Positions 1 to 9,577 are shown, numbered from the stretch's first letter. The stretch: DNA of 43,796 nucleotides from Nesterenkonia halophila (GCF_009467795.1 NZ_WIAX01000010.1:1-43796), one strand, 5' to 3'. Made by a program: numbers and translations. The notes: a model not told the origin generated them from the letters alone.

Positions 1-72
1 GACGATGATCGACTGCACGCTGGCGGGGGCGTTCTTCTCGGTGACGACGACGGCGTCGACGGTATGCGGCAT
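1..72 (-). CDS. Zinc-type alcohol dehydrogenase, probable S-(hydroxymethyl)mycothiol dehydrogenase (5' fragment)
   Basis: Only the first 24 codons lie in the window; the gene runs off the left edge. They begin MPHTVDAVVV and resemble the N-terminus of actinobacterial S-(hydroxymethyl)mycothiol dehydrogenases (MPxTVxxVV). An AGGAG ribosome binding site at 77-81 supports the ATG at 72. That family oxidises the formaldehyde-mycothiol adduct with NAD. The position just downstream of dimethylglycine oxidase, on the same strand with an 86-bp gap, fits: demethylation of betaine and dimethylglycine releases formaldehyde, which needs detoxifying. The catalytic and zinc-binding residues are outside the window, so another member of the zinc alcohol dehydrogenase family is possible. 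Confidence 0.55.
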   Translation of the reverse strand, partial: MPHTVDAVVVTEKNAPASVQSIIV

Positions 73-158
73 GATGCTCCTGTTCGCGGGGGATGGACGA
101 GGGGTGCGGGCGACGGTGCGTGCCCGGCGAGGTTCCGGACGGGGACGAGGCCCCGAGG

Positions 159-2702
159 TCAGGCCCGCATGCGCGAGGCCGTCGGGTCGTAGAGCGGATC
201 CTGCGCCACTGTGGCGCGGTGCCGTTCGCCGAAGTAGGAGGCCTCGACGACGGTGCCGACGGCGGCGTGCTCGATCGGCAGCCAGGCATAGGCGATGGAC
301 AGGCCCGTGGTGTAGCCCTGGTCGGCGCTGGTGATGTAGCCGATCGCCGGACCTTCGGGGTCCTGCGGATCGTGGACCGGCTCGTGGCCCATCAGCACCC
401 GTGAGGAGTCCTCCAGGGTCAGGCAGACCAGGCGGCGCGTCGGCTGGTCGGCCCCGAGCGCGGCGAGCTTCTCGAGCGCGGCCCCGCGGCAGGCGAACTC
501 CAGGCCCGCCTCGGCCGGCGTGTGCTCCCGCGTCAGGTCGGCGCCCCAGAGGCGCATGCCCTTCTCCAGGCGCATGCTCTCGAAGGCGCGGCGTCCCACC
601 GGCAGGATGTCGTGCGGCCGGCCGGCGGTGATCAGCGCGTCCCAGAGGTAGCGGCCGAACTCGGCCGGAGTGTAGAGCTCCCAGCCGAGCTCGCCGACGT
701 AGCTGAGCCGCATCGCCAGCACCGGCACGCCGGCCACGGAGAACTCCCGGCAGCGGTAGAAGCGGAAGGACTCGTGCGAGATGTCCTCGTCCACCAGCTC
801 GGAGAGGACCTCGCGGGCCTTCGGCCCCCAGAGCCCGAGGCCGCAGGAGCCGGAGGCGGCGTCGGACAGGTGCAGCTGCACCCCGTGCTCGCGCATGCGG
901 GCCTGCAGCCAGGCGGCATCCTGGTTGCCGTTGGTCCCGAAGTGGTAGGTCTCCTCGCCGGTGCGGGCGATCGTGATGTCGGAGAGGACCCCTCCGCGAT
1001 CGTCGAGGAGGAGCGCGTAGACGATGCTGCCCACGGAGCGTCCCACGCGGCGGCTGAGCTGCGCCTCGTCCGCCAGGGCGTCCAGGAACTCCGTCGCCCC
1101 GGGGCCGGAGAGCTCCAGCCGGGGCAGGGAGGACATGTCCACCAGCCCGACGGACTCGCGCAGGCGCTGAGCTTCCACCGCCACCAGCGGGCTCCAGTAC
1201 TGCGCGGCCCACTGGTCCCGGGTGGGCAGCGGGGAGTCGCCGAGCATGGGGACCGCCGGCTTCCGGTCCGGCAGGGTGGCGTTCGACTCGTACCACAGCG
1301 GACGTTCCCAGCCGGTGGCCGAGCTGAACGCCGCACCGCGGCCGCGCTGGCGCTCGTAGAACGGCGAGGTGCGCAGGCACCGGAGGCGCAGCGTCGTCGA
1401 GCGGGGGTGGACGATGTCGTAGACCTCGTCGTAGGACTCCTCGCCCTGTTCGCGCGCCCAGCGCTTCGAGATCATCAGCGGATCGAAGCGGGAGAGGTCG
1501 AGGCCATGGGTGTCGATCCCCGGGTTGCCGGTGGTGATCCATTCGGCCATGACCTCGCCGACGGCGGCCGACTGGGTCACCCACACCGCCTGGGCCATCC
1601 ACAGCCCTTCGACCCCGGGCACCGGCCCGAGCAGCGGGCCGCCGTCGGGGGTGAAGGAGAAGATCCCGTTGAAGCTCAGGCTGTCGTCGAGCGTGGAGTC
1701 GCGCAGCTCGGGCAGCAGCTTCTGCGCTTCGACCCAGGAGGACTCGAAGTCCTGGCGGGTGAAGGAATGGATGGAGGGCTGGACGCCGCTGCGCTCGGCC
1801 TGCTCGGGGTCGGCGATCTCGTCGTCGTCCACCGGCAGCGGGCGGTGCTCGTAGGCGCCGATCGCGATCCGCGAGCCCCATTCGCGGAAGTACATGGCGT
1901 GATCCTGATGGCGGATCATCGGCCGGGCCACCTCGGTCTGCTCGTCGAGGCTGGCCAGGGAGTCCAGCGGCTGGCTGAAGCCGAAGCCGTGCTCGACCGG
2001 GACCATCGGGATGTCGACGCCGAGCAGCTCGCGAGCCATCTTCGGTCCCCAGAGGCCGGCGCAGGAGACGACGAGGTCGGCCTCGAGCGGCTCCGGCTCG
2101 GCGTCGCTGCCGACCGGGCGGATGTCGACGCCGGTGACCCGGTCGCCCGACCGGCGGATGCCGGTCACCTGGGTCCGGCTGAGGATCCGAGCGCCGCCGG
2201 CCTCCGCGCGGCGCGCCTGGAACTCCACGGCCCGCGTGCCCTTGACCACGGCGTCGGTGGGGGTGTGGAGCGCACTGAGCACATGGTCGGTGTCCAGGCC
2301 CGGCCAGAGCTCGGCCACCTCCTCGGGGGAGATGATCCGTGCCGGCACGCCCCATGCGGCTGCGGCGTCGCGGCGACGCCGCAGCTCCGCCTCGCGCGCG
2401 GGGGTCGTGGCGAGCTCCAGGCCGCCGACGCGCTTCATCACCCACTCGCCGGAGACCTCGGCGCCGTCGAGCTTGTCCAGCGTGCGCTGGGCGAGCTCGC
2501 AGGACGCCTTGTTCGTGGAGGTCTGGAAGACGAACCCGGGGGCGTGCGAGCTGGACCCGCCCGTCTCGTAGGCCGGGCCCTGCTCGACGACGGTGACCTC
2601 CTTCCAGCCTCGTTGGACCAGCTCGTCGGCCACCGCGGCACCGACGACTCCGAGACCGATGATGACCACGCGGGATTCGTGCGCCGCGGCATGCTGGGAC
2701 AT
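159..2702 (-). CDS. Dimethylglycine oxidase (FAD- and folate-dependent)
   Basis: 847 aa, close to the roughly 830 aa of Arthrobacter globiformis dimethylglycine oxidase, which it resembles along its whole length. The enzyme oxidises N,N-dimethylglycine to sarcosine and passes the methyl carbon to tetrahydrofolate or releases formaldehyde. The N-terminal half is a DAO-type FAD domain with the dinucleotide motif GLGVVG (residues 16-21) and SSSHAPG around His53, the conserved histidine that carries covalent FAD in this family. The C-terminal half (about 440-840) is a GcvT-like folate-binding module, including LSYVGELGWELY. The ATG is preceded by GGAGG at 2706-2710. It could be a sarcosine or betaine-related paralogue, but the presence of a separate sarcosine oxidase favours dimethylglycine as substrate. 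Confidence 0.88.
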   Translation of the reverse strand: MSQHAAAHESRVVIIGLGVVGAAVADELVQRGWKEVTVVEQGPAYETGGSSSHAPGFVFQTSTNKASCELAQRTLDKLDGAEVSGEWVMKRVGGLELATTPAREAELRRRRDAAAAWGVPARIISPEEVAELWPGLDTDHVLSALHTPTDAVVKGTRAVEFQARRAEAGGARILSRTQVTGIRRSGDRVTGVDIRPVGSDAEPEPLEADLVVSCAGLWGPKMARELLGVDIPMVPVEHGFGFSQPLDSLASLDEQTEVARPMIRHQDHAMYFREWGSRIAIGAYEHRPLPVDDDEIADPEQAERSGVQPSIHSFTRQDFESSWVEAQKLLPELRDSTLDDSLSFNGIFSFTPDGGPLLGPVPGVEGLWMAQAVWVTQSAAVGEVMAEWITTGNPGIDTHGLDLSRFDPLMISKRWAREQGEESYDEVYDIVHPRSTTLRLRCLRTSPFYERQRGRGAAFSSATGWERPLWYESNATLPDRKPAVPMLGDSPLPTRDQWAAQYWSPLVAVEAQRLRESVGLVDMSSLPRLELSGPGATEFLDALADEAQLSRRVGRSVGSIVYALLLDDRGGVLSDITIARTGEETYHFGTNGNQDAAWLQARMREHGVQLHLSDAASGSCGLGLWGPKAREVLSELVDEDISHESFRFYRCREFSVAGVPVLAMRLSYVGELGWELYTPAEFGRYLWDALITAGRPHDILPVGRRAFESMRLEKGMRLWGADLTREHTPAEAGLEFACRGAALEKLAALGADQPTRRLVCLTLEDSSRVLMGHEPVHDPQDPEGPAIGYITSADQGYTTGLSIAYAWLPIEHAAVGTVVEASYFGERHRATVAQDPLYDPTASRMRA

Positions 2703-2760
2703 GTGCCCTCCATTGGTTGCACTATGAAAAACAGTGTTCTATCTGCGCAACCAACTCTAG
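2703..2760 (-). promoter_or_regulatory. Dimethylglycine oxidase promoter with overlapping dyad operator
   Basis: Reading leftward, a -35-like TTGCGC (plus positions 2745-2750), an 18-bp spacer and a -10-like CATAGT (2721-2726) lie just upstream of the ribosome binding site. An inverted repeat, TTGGTTGC (2713-2720) with GCAACCAA (2747-2754), overlaps both hexamers. Without gaps, this element aligns with the promoter of the divergent betaine monooxygenase operon (3703-3739). The obvious candidate ligand is the IclR-type regulator encoded between the two sites. The promoter call is inferred from sequence only. Confidence 0.6.
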
Positions 2761-2850
2761 AAAGTCCGTGATCTGTCGCACAAGGGGGAGGGCCTCCAGA
2801 TTTCCTGGACGCGGCCGAGAGCTCCTCCTGTCGGGGCATGCTCGGCCGGC

Positions 2851-3627
2851 TCAGCGATCGCCGAGATGGCCCATCCTTGCCTCGAGGGTGCGCGCCTGCG
2901 CCTTCAGCGCCTCGGCGAGCTCGGTGAACTGCGACTCCGGCAGGCGGAACGAGGGGGCAGTGATGGACAGGGCGGCCTCGACGCGGCCGCCCTGTCCGCG
3001 CACCGGGACTGCCAGGGCGTTGATGCCCTGCTCCCACTCCGCGACGGCCGAGGCCCAGCTGCGCCGCCGGATGGTCTCCAGCTCGTTCCGCAGCACCTCG
3101 GGGTCGGTCATCGTCATGCCGGTGAAGCTGTCCAGGCCGCGTTCGAGCTGCCGGTCGAACTCCTCCTCGTCGGCGTGAGCCAGCAGCACCTTGCCCGTCG
3201 ACGTCGCGTGCAGCGGGCCGCGCTGGCCCACGTACTGCTGGCTGACGCTGAGCATCTGGTCGTCGGTGGCCTGGGTGATCGTCACCGCGTGCCCGTCGTC
3301 GAGGATGGCGATGTTGACCGTCTCGTTCAGGCGCCGGGCCAGGGCGTCGCAGCACGCCTGGGCGTCCTTGGTGAAGTCCATCTGGCTGGCCACCGAGTTG
3401 GCCATGTGCAGCAGCGCCAGACCCAGGCGGTAGGCGCCGCGCTCGGACTCCTGTTCGACGAGGTTGTGCAGCTCCAGCGTGCCGAGCAGCCGGAAGGCCG
3501 TGGAGCGGTGGACGTCGAGTGCGCGGGCGACCTCGGTGATCGTCATCGACGGCTCCTCGCTCAGCAGGCGGAGGATCTGTGCGGCGCGGTCCACGGACTG
3601 GATGGGGTTCAGGTTCTCGGGCTTCAA
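2851..3627 (-). CDS. IclR-family transcriptional regulator, probable betaine catabolism regulator
   Basis: 258 aa, the usual IclR size. The N-terminal winged helix-turn-helix (about residues 8-65) includes SMTITEVARALDVHRSTAFRLLGTL split by the turn, followed by the C-terminal effector-binding domain (about 75-255) with a typical HATSTGKVLLA segment. The start is a TTG at 3627, chosen because AGGAGG lies four bases upstream. The gene sits between dimethylglycine oxidase and the betaine monooxygenase operon, and GTTGC/GCAAC dyads occur upstream of both. Local regulation is therefore likely; whether it activates or represses, and its effector (betaine, dimethylglycine or other), cannot be read from the sequence. 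Confidence 0.85.
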   Translation of the reverse strand: MKPENLNPIQSVDRAAQILRLLSEEPSMTITEVARALDVHRSTAFRLLGTLELHNLVEQESERGAYRLGLALLHMANSVASQMDFTKDAQACCDALARRLNETVNIAILDDGHAVTITQATDDQMLSVSQQYVGQRGPLHATSTGKVLLAHADEEEFDRQLERGLDSFTGMTMTDPEVLRNELETIRRRSWASAVAEWEQGINALAVPVRGQGGRVEAALSITAPSFRLPESQFTELAEALKAQARTLEARMGHLGDR

Positions 3628-3702
3628 GGGCCCTCCTCAAATTGATCGGCCGAGGTGCTTGACCGTCCTGTGATGCGAGCTGTAATTTCTATCACACGAG
3701 AT

Positions 3703-3739
3703 GTTGCGCACAGCAAACCATGTTGCTCTATAAGCAACA
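3703..3739 (+). promoter_or_regulatory. Betaine monooxygenase operon promoter and IclR-type operator
   Basis: Contains the perfect dyad TGTTGCTCTATAAGCAACA (3721-3739, six-base arms, seven-base centre) and a second half-site pair TTGC-N5-GCAA (3704-3716). For rightward transcription, TTGCGC (3704-3709) and CTATAA (3728-3733), 18 bp apart, can serve as -35 and -10, placing a start near 3740 ahead of the GTG at 3767. The dyad also carries a TATAGA that could serve leftward transcription of the regulator gene. The whole 37 bp is shared with the dimethylglycine oxidase promoter. Confidence 0.62.
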
Positions 3740-3766
3740 CTAGTTCCAGCCTGGTGGTGATGGCAA

Positions 3767-4111
3767 GTGAGTTTCCGCGTCTGTTCCCTGCAGGACCTGA
3801 CTCCCGGGGAGGGTCTCCGCATCGATTCGATCAGTCCGCCGATCGCGATCTTCATGACGGAGGAGGGTGAGATCCATGCGCTCGACGACACGTGTACGCA
3901 TCAGGACGCCTCGTTGGCGGCCGGATGGGTCGAGGATTGTCGGGTCGAGTGCCCGCTGCACGAGAGCACCTTCTCGCTCCGCACCGGAGCCGTCGACCAG
4001 CCGCCCGCCAAACGCGGCGTCCGAGTCCACGAGGTCGAGGTCGACGGCGACGACGTCCTCGTCGAACTCTCTCAGGACGCCCCCAACCTGCCCCCCGGCG
4101 TGACCGTCTGA
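3767..4111 (+). CDS. Rieske [2Fe-2S] ferredoxin of the betaine monooxygenase system
   Basis: 114 aa. Small soluble Rieske ferredoxin that should carry electrons from the neighbouring FAD reductase to the oxygenase. The cluster ligands are visible as C-T-H in CTHQDASLAAG and C-P-L-H in CPLHESTFSL, the usual CxH and CxxH pair about 17 residues apart. The start is a GTG at 3767; the ribosome binding site is weak (GGTGGTGAT upstream) and an ATG at 3760 is in another frame. It is the first gene of the operon, and its stop overlaps an in-frame ATG (4111) of the reductase, although the better reductase start is 4126. No membrane segment or signal peptide. Confidence 0.85.
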   Translation: MSFRVCSLQDLTPGEGLRIDSISPPIAIFMTEEGEIHALDDTCTHQDASLAAGWVEDCRVECPLHESTFSLRTGAVDQPPAKRGVRVHEVEVDGDDVLVELSQDAPNLPPGVTV

Positions 4112-4125
4112 TGGAGGAGAGCACC

Positions 4126-5337
4126 ATGAGCCCGATCAACCCGCTGAATCCCGGTCTCCCCGCCGACGGGCACCTGCTCATCGTCGGCTCCGGCCTCGCC
4201 GGCTATCACGTGGCCCGCGGCGCTCGCCTGAACGGCCACCTCGGCGCGATCACCGTGCTCGGCGACGAGCTGCACCCCGCCTACGACCGTCCGGCGCTGA
4301 GCAAGGCCTTCCTCAGCGGGACTGCGGCCTTCGAGCACCTGGTCCTCGACGACCCCGAGAACCCCCTCGACGTGACCTGGGCCGGCGGCTCTGCGGCCGT
4401 GCACCTCTCCTCCGAGCCGCTGGGCGTGGAGACCGCCGACGGCACCTTCCACGGCGCCGACAGCATCGTCCTCGCCACCGGTGCCCAGGCCTGCCGGCTG
4501 CCCATCTCCGGCCAGGGCACCTTCGTGCTGCGCAACGTCGACGACGCGGTGGCTCTGCGCGGCCGCGCCATCGAGGACCAGCGCGTGGCCATCGTCGGCG
4601 GCGGCTTCCTCGCCCTGGAGGCCGCGGCGACCTGCGTCGAGCGCGGCGCGGCGGAGGTGACCGTCGCCGCCAGCGAGCACAACCCCGGCGCCGCGCGCCT
4701 CGGAGCGCCGGTCGGCGAGGCGGTGCGGGCGTTGCACGAGCGGCGCGACGTCGCCTTCACCTCGCCCGCCCGGGCCTCGGAGGTCAACGACGTCCCCGGC
4801 GGTCAGGAGCTCGTCCTGGCCGACGACCAGACCGTCGAGGCCGACATCGTCATCTGCGCCATCGGTGCGACGCCGTCCACCGCCTGGCTGCGCGAGGGGA
4901 TCCTGAGCCTCGACCCGGTGACCGGCGCGATCCTCTGCGACGACACCGGATTCACCGGCATGCCCGGCATCTGGGCCGCCGGCGACTGCGCCCAATGGGC
5001 CTCCCAGGCCTCCGGGCTGCGGCCGGTCGGGCACTGGCAGGAGGCGGTGGAGCAGGCCGGCATCCTGGCCGCCTCGCTCACCGGCATCCCGCCCGCGCCC
5101 TTCCAGGAGCCCTATTTCTGGTCCGAGCAGTACGAGGTCCGGATCCAGGGCGCCGGGCGCATCGGCCTGGCGGACGAGGTCCGCGTGGTCGACGGCTCGA
5201 TCGAGACGAACGACCTGCTGGTCAGCTACCTCCGCGAGGGCGCCGAGGTCGGCATCCTCGGCTTCAACCGGCTGCGCGAGGTCAAGCGCTGGCGCAAGCA
5301 GCGCCAGGTGCGCACCGAGCCGGCCCTGGTCGCCTGA
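4126..5337 (+). CDS. FAD-dependent NAD(P)H:ferredoxin reductase
   Basis: 403 aa, the size of reductases of Rieske dioxygenase systems. It should oxidise NAD(P)H and reduce the ferredoxin encoded just upstream. Visible motifs are an FAD-binding GSGLAG near residues 18-23, a second NAD-binding GGGFLALEAA near 156-165, the FAD motif IWAAGDCAQW near 283-292, and a C-terminal reductase domain. The ATG at 4126 was chosen over the in-frame ATG at 4111 because GGAGGAGA (4113-4120) lies five bases ahead of it. Having both a separate reductase and a separate ferredoxin makes this a three-component system. Confidence 0.87.
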   Translation: MSPINPLNPGLPADGHLLIVGSGLAGYHVARGARLNGHLGAITVLGDELHPAYDRPALSKAFLSGTAAFEHLVLDDPENPLDVTWAGGSAAVHLSSEPLGVETADGTFHGADSIVLATGAQACRLPISGQGTFVLRNVDDAVALRGRAIEDQRVAIVGGGFLALEAAATCVERGAAEVTVAASEHNPGAARLGAPVGEAVRALHERRDVAFTSPARASEVNDVPGGQELVLADDQTVEADIVICAIGATPSTAWLREGILSLDPVTGAILCDDTGFTGMPGIWAAGDCAQWASQASGLRPVGHWQEAVEQAGILAASLTGIPPAPFQEPYFWSEQYEVRIQGAGRIGLADEVRVVDGSIETNDLLVSYLREGAEVGILGFNRLREVKRWRKQRQVRTEPALVA

Positions 5338-5434
5338 CCATCTGCGACGAGCCCCCGGCGCGCCCCCGAAGCGTCGGCGTCGCGGGCGGCCCGCCGCCCA
5401 GCCACGGAACAGCCCCTGCAGAAAGAGGACATCC

Positions 5435-6715
5435 ATGATCATCGACCACCTGGAAGAGCCCCTGCCCGGCTCGTCCCTGAAGCCGACGCCTCCGGGGGAG
5501 GCCTACACCGACCCGGAGATCTTCGCCCGCGAGCAGGAGCACATCTTCGAGCGTCAGTGGAACTGCGTGCTCCGCGCCGACTCGCTGTCGACCGCCGGGC
5601 AGTGGAAGACCGCCACGATCGGCCGCGAGGAGATCATCCTGGTGCGCACCCGCAAGTCCGGGATCGCGGCGTACTTCAACGTCTGCCGCCACCGCGGCAT
5701 GCGCGTGTGCACCACCGGCGAGGGGCGGAACAAGACGCTGCAGTGCGGATACCACGCCTGGACCTACGGGCTGGACGGCGAGCTCGTGGCGGCGCCGAAC
5801 CTGACGTCGATGCCCGACGTCGACCGGCAGGAGTACGGCCTCAAGTCCGTCCACGTCCGGGAGTGGCTGGGCTACGTCTGGGTCTGCCTCGCCGAGGACC
5901 CGCCCTCCTTCGAGGACACGGTCCTGGGCGAGGTCCGCACCAGCTTCGGCGAGGTCGAGTCCATCGACAATTACGGCATCGAGAACCTCGCCTGCGGCGA
6001 GACCAAGACGTATGACGTGCAGGCGAACTGGAAGCTCATCATCGAGAACTTCATGGAGTGCTACCACTGCGCGACGATCCACCCGGAGCTGACCGAGGTC
6101 ATCCCGGAGTTCGCGGACGGGCTGGCCTCGCAGCGCGCCGGCGGCCAGGTCCACGGGGCCTCCTTCGGCGGCGAGGTCGAAGGCTTCACCGTCGACGGGT
6201 CCTCCGGAGTCTCGGAGCTGCCGGCAGTCGCGCCCGACCAGGAGCGCAAGTACTACGCGATCACCGTCCGCCCCCAGGTGTTCATCAACACCGTCCCGGA
6301 CCACGTGATCATCCACCGGATGTTCCCGATCTCGGAGAGCCGGACGACCGTGGTCTGCGACTGGCTCTTCCTGCCCGAGGTCGTCGAGCAGATCAACGCC
6401 GGAACCCTGGACGTGAGCAAGTCGGTCGAGCTCTTCCACCGCGTCAACCAGCAGGACTTCAACGCCTGCGAACTGACGCAGCCCTCGATGTCCTCGACCG
6501 CATACCGCGGCGGCGGGGCGCTGGTCCCCAGCGAGCATCACATCGCCGAGTTCCACTCCTGGTGGTACGAGTCGATCGGGATGCCGACCGCATCCTCGTC
6601 GGAGGGTCCGGCGGCAGAGGCCGAGGCTGTCGCGGAGCATGCCGCAGAGGACGTCGTCGAGGACGCTGGGGAGAACTCGGCGGAGGCCTCCTCCGCAGTG
6701 CGGTCGACACCATGA
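5435..6715 (+). CDS. Rieske non-haem iron oxygenase, probable glycine betaine monooxygenase large subunit
   Basis: 426 aa. The Rieske cluster ligands are C84/H86 (CRHRG) and C104/H107 (CGYH). The mononuclear iron site is visible as H211 and H216 in YHCATIHPE, with D341 in QQDFNACE as the likely carboxylate ligand. The protein resembles the family holding betaine monooxygenase GbcA and stachydrine demethylase Stc2. Because the downstream genes handle dimethylglycine, sarcosine and glycine, N-demethylation of glycine betaine to dimethylglycine plus formaldehyde is the best assignment; stachydrine or carnitine-like substrates cannot be excluded. The last 35 or so residues are an acidic Ala/Glu-rich tail outside the catalytic core. 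The stop overlaps the next start (ATGA). A GAGG lies upstream of the ATG. Confidence 0.8.
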   Translation: MIIDHLEEPLPGSSLKPTPPGEAYTDPEIFAREQEHIFERQWNCVLRADSLSTAGQWKTATIGREEIILVRTRKSGIAAYFNVCRHRGMRVCTTGEGRNKTLQCGYHAWTYGLDGELVAAPNLTSMPDVDRQEYGLKSVHVREWLGYVWVCLAEDPPSFEDTVLGEVRTSFGEVESIDNYGIENLACGETKTYDVQANWKLIIENFMECYHCATIHPELTEVIPEFADGLASQRAGGQVHGASFGGEVEGFTVDGSSGVSELPAVAPDQERKYYAITVRPQVFINTVPDHVIIHRMFPISESRTTVVCDWLFLPEVVEQINAGTLDVSKSVELFHRVNQQDFNACELTQPSMSSTAYRGGGALVPSEHHIAEFHSWWYESIGMPTASSSEGPAAEAEAVAEHAAEDVVEDAGENSAEASSAVRSTP

Positions 6716-8211
6716 CCATCAGCGTCTTCGACCTGTTCAGCGTCGGCATCGGCCCCTCCTCCTCGCACACCGTCGGGCCGCTGCGCGCGGCGCGCCGCTT
6801 CGTCGACGAGCATCTGGTGCGCCCCGAGGCGCTGGACCGCGTCGCCGAGATCCGGGTGGACCTCTTCGGCTCGCTCTCCGCCACCGGCGCCGGACACGGC
6901 ACCTTCGGCGCCGTGCTGCTGGGCCTCGAGGGCTGGGCGGCGGAGACGATCCGTCCCGAGCAGGTCGACGAGCGCCTGGAGGGGATGCGCGCCGACGGAC
7001 TGGTCCAGGTGGGCGCGCAGCTCGGGGTGCGGCATGACATCGCCCTGCGCGAGGAGGACTTCGTCCAGCGGCCGCTGACCATGCTCGAACGGCACAGCAA
7101 CGCGATGCAGCTGACGGCCCGCGATGCGGCTGGCGCCGACATCGCCGTGGAGACCTACTACTCGGTGGGCGGCGGATTCGTCGTCGCCGAGGGCGACGAG
7201 GTCTCCGATCGGGTCGGCGTCGCCGAGGACGCCGCGGGGCAGGACCCGGCGCAGGACTCGACGCAGGATCCGGCGGAGAGCTCGACGGAGATGACTGTGG
7301 AGGAGCCGTCGGAGAGGACGGGCGAGGTCCCCTTCCCCTTCCGCACCGCCGCCGAGCTGCTCGAGATCTCCCGGCGCGAGCAGCTGCCGCTGTCCCGGAT
7401 CATGCTGGCCAACGAGTGCGTCTCCCGCTCCGAGGCCGAGGTGCGCTCCGGACTGCTGGAGATCTGGCAGGTGATGGAGGAGAGCAAGGACTCCGCCCGT
7501 CGCCGCATCGGTCCGCTTCCCGGCGGGCTGAAGGTCCGACGCCGCACCGGCGACTGGCACGCCCAGCTGATGGAGCGGGATCCCGACCGCAGCCATGCCT
7601 ACTGGCAGGAGTGGGTGAACCTGGTGGCGCTGGCCGTCAACGAGGAGAACGCCTCCGGCGGCCGGGTCGTCACCGCCCCGACCAACGGAGCCGCCGGCAT
7701 CATCCCCGCCGTCGGGTTCTACGCCACGCACTACGGGCCCGGCGCCACGTTCGCCGACGAGGCCGACCGCGACGACATCGTGACGACCTATCTGCTGACC
7801 GCCGGGGCGATCGGGGTGCTCTACAAGGAGCAGGCCTCGATCTCCGGAGCCGAGGTCGGCTGCCAGGGCGAGGTCGGCTCGGCGTCGTCGATGGCCGCCG
7901 CCGGTCTCTGCGAGGTCCTCGGCGGCTCCGTCGAGCAGGTGGAGAACGCCGCGGAGATCGCCATGGAGCACAACCTGGGACTGACCTGCGACCCGGTCAG
8001 CGGTCTGGTGCAGGTGCCCTGCATCGAGCGCAACGCGATCGCGGCGACCAAGGCGGTCAACGCGGCGCGGATGGCGCTGATGGGCGACGGCGAGCACCGG
8101 GTGAGCCTCGATCAGGTCATCGACACGATGCGCGAGACCGGCGCGGACATGTCCCACAAATACAAGGAGACCGCGCTCGGCGGACTGGCCGTGTCCGTCG
8201 TCGAGTGCTGA
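6712..8211 (+). CDS. sdaA: L-serine ammonia-lyase (iron-sulfur L-serine dehydratase)
   Basis: 499 aa single-chain enzyme that deaminates L-serine to pyruvate and ammonia, the exit from the betaine pathway into central metabolism. The N-terminus has the family signature [20 protein letters not shown]. The cysteines that bind the [4Fe-4S] cluster are in [19 protein letters not shown] and QVPCIERN. Between the two domains (about residues 160-205) lies a low-complexity acidic insert with [17 protein letters not shown] repeats, making the protein longer than the usual 455-460 aa. The ATG at 6712 overlaps the oxygenase stop by four bases, so translation is probably coupled. A strong hairpin follows the stop. 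Confidence 0.92.
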   Translation: MTISVFDLFSVGIGPSSSHTVGPLRAARRFVDEHLVRPEALDRVAEIRVDLFGSLSATGAGHGTFGAVLLGLEGWAAETIRPEQVDERLEGMRADGLVQVGAQLGVRHDIALREEDFVQRPLTMLERHSNAMQLTARDAAGADIAVETYYSVGGGFVVAEGDEVSDRVGVAEDAAGQDPAQDSTQDPAESSTEMTVEEPSERTGEVPFPFRTAAELLEISRREQLPLSRIMLANECVSRSEAEVRSGLLEIWQVMEESKDSARRRIGPLPGGLKVRRRTGDWHAQLMERDPDRSHAYWQEWVNLVALAVNEENASGGRVVTAPTNGAAGIIPAVGFYATHYGPGATFADEADRDDIVTTYLLTAGAIGVLYKEQASISGAEVGCQGEVGSASSMAAAGLCEVLGGSVEQVENAAEIAMEHNLGLTCDPVSGLVQVPCIERNAIAATKAVNAARMALMGDGEHRVSLDQVIDTMRETGADMSHKYKETALGGLAVSVVEC

Positions 8212-8247
8212 GTCCGCACGGCGGGCAGCGTCGCCCGCCGTGCGGAC
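8212..8247 (+). terminator. Intra-operon hairpin between sdaA and glyA
   Basis: Perfect 15-bp stem: GTCCGCACGGCGGGC (8212-8226) and GCCCGCCGTGCGGAC (8233-8247) with a six-base loop, directly after the sdaA stop. No T-run follows. It could be a partial terminator or a transcript-stabilising stem that sets the ratio of upstream to downstream genes. Confidence 0.55.
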
Positions 8248-8284
8248 CGTCCTTGGACATCCGAGACCCCTACTAGGAGAGACC

Positions 8285-9577
8285 ATGACCGACTCCGTCG
8301 CCTCGCTGCGCGAGGAGGACCCGGAGATCGCCGCGGCGATCGACGCGGAGCTCCACCGACAGAGCACCACCCTGGAGATGATCGCCTCCGAGAACTTCAC
8401 CTCGCCGGCGGTGATGGAGGCCCAGGGGTCGGTGCTGACCAACAAGTACGCCGAAGGCTATCCCGGATCCCGCTACTACGGCGGCTGCGAGCATGTCGAC
8501 CGCGTCGAGCAGCTCGCCCTCGACCGGATCCGCGACCTCTTCGGCGCCGAGGCGGCCAACGTCCAGCCGCACTCCGGGGCGCAGGCCAACGCCGCGGCGC
8601 TGATGGCTCTGCTCGAGCCGGGGGAGACGATCCTCGGCCTGGACCTGGCCCACGGCGGACACCTGACCCACGGGATGCGGCTGAACTTCTCCGGCCGGCT
8701 GTACCACGTCGTCTCCTACGGCGTGGAGGAGGGCGACCACCGCATCGACATGGAGGAGGTCGCCCGACTGGCCCGCGAGCACCGTCCGCGGGTGATCATC
8801 GCCGGCTGGTCGGCCTACCCGCGGCAGCTGGACTTCGCCGCCTTCCGCGAGATCGCCGACGAGGTCGGGGCCTGGCTGATGGTGGACATGGCCCACTTCG
8901 CCGGCCTGGTCGCCGCCGGGCTGCACCCCTCGCCGGTCCCGTACGCCGACGTCGTCACCACCACCACGCATAAGACCCTGGGCGGGCCGCGCGGCGGAGT
9001 GATCCTCTCGCGGGAGTCGTTGGCGAAGAAGATCAACTCCGCAGTCTTCCCCGGCCAGCAGGGCGGTCCGCTCGAGCATGTGATCGCCGCCAAGGCGGTC
9101 GCCTTCCAGCACGCCGGCTCGGCCGCCTTCCGGGACCGTCAGGAGCGCACGCTCTCCGGCGCCCAGATCCTCGCCGGCCGGCTGAGCGAGCCGGACGTCG
9201 CGGCCACCGGCATCCGGCTGGTCAGCGGCGGCACCGACGTGCACCTGGTGCTGGTCGACCTCCGCGACGCCGAGCTGGACGGCCGGCAGGCCGAGGACCG
9301 GCTGCATGAGATCGGCATCACGGTCAACCGCAACGCCGTGCCCTTCGACCCGCGTCCGCCGAAGATCTCCTCGGGGCTGCGGATCGGCACGCCGGCGCTG
9401 GCCGCCCGAGGCTTCGGCGACGAGGAGTTCGCCGAGGTCGCCGACCTCATCGCCGTCGCCCTCGCACCGCAGCTGACCGACGGCGAGCTCGCCGAGCTGC
9501 GCGATCGGGTCGCCGCGCTGGCCGCGCGCTTCCCGCTGTACCCCCACCTGGAGCCCGCGATCGAGGAGGTCGCCTGA
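8285..9577 (+). CDS. glyA: Serine hydroxymethyltransferase
   Basis: 430 aa PLP enzyme that interconverts glycine plus 5,10-methylene-THF with serine plus THF. Family signatures include [20 protein letters not shown] split across the N-terminus, the [10 protein letters not shown] loop, and [14 protein letters not shown] with the PLP-binding lysine at K230. The ATG at 8285 has AGGAGA upstream. Inside this operon it would combine glycine from sarcosine with the methylene-THF made by dimethylglycine and sarcosine oxidases, giving serine for SdaA. It may be a pathway-dedicated copy, with a housekeeping glyA elsewhere. Its stop overlaps the soxB start by one base. Confidence 0.95.
   Translation: MTDSVASLREEDPEIAAAIDAELHRQSTTLEMIASENFTSPAVMEAQGSVLTNKYAEGYPGSRYYGGCEHVDRVEQLALDRIRDLFGAEAANVQPHSGAQANAAALMALLEPGETILGLDLAHGGHLTHGMRLNFSGRLYHVVSYGVEEGDHRIDMEEVARLAREHRPRVIIAGWSAYPRQLDFAAFREIADEVGAWLMVDMAHFAGLVAAGLHPSPVPYADVVTTTTHKTLGGPRGGVILSRESLAKKINSAVFPGQQGGPLEHVIAAKAVAFQHAGSAAFRDRQERTLSGAQILAGRLSEPDVAATGIRLVSGGTDVHLVLVDLRDAELDGRQAEDRLHEIGITVNRNAVPFDPRPPKISSGLRIGTPALAARGFGDEEFAEVADLIAVALAPQLTDGELAELRDRVAALAARFPLYPHLEPAIEEVA

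Noticed and set aside
8248..8284. Glycine riboswitch ahead of glyA
   Set aside because: Only 37 bases lie between the hairpin and the start codon, too few for the aptamer, and no conserved core is visible.
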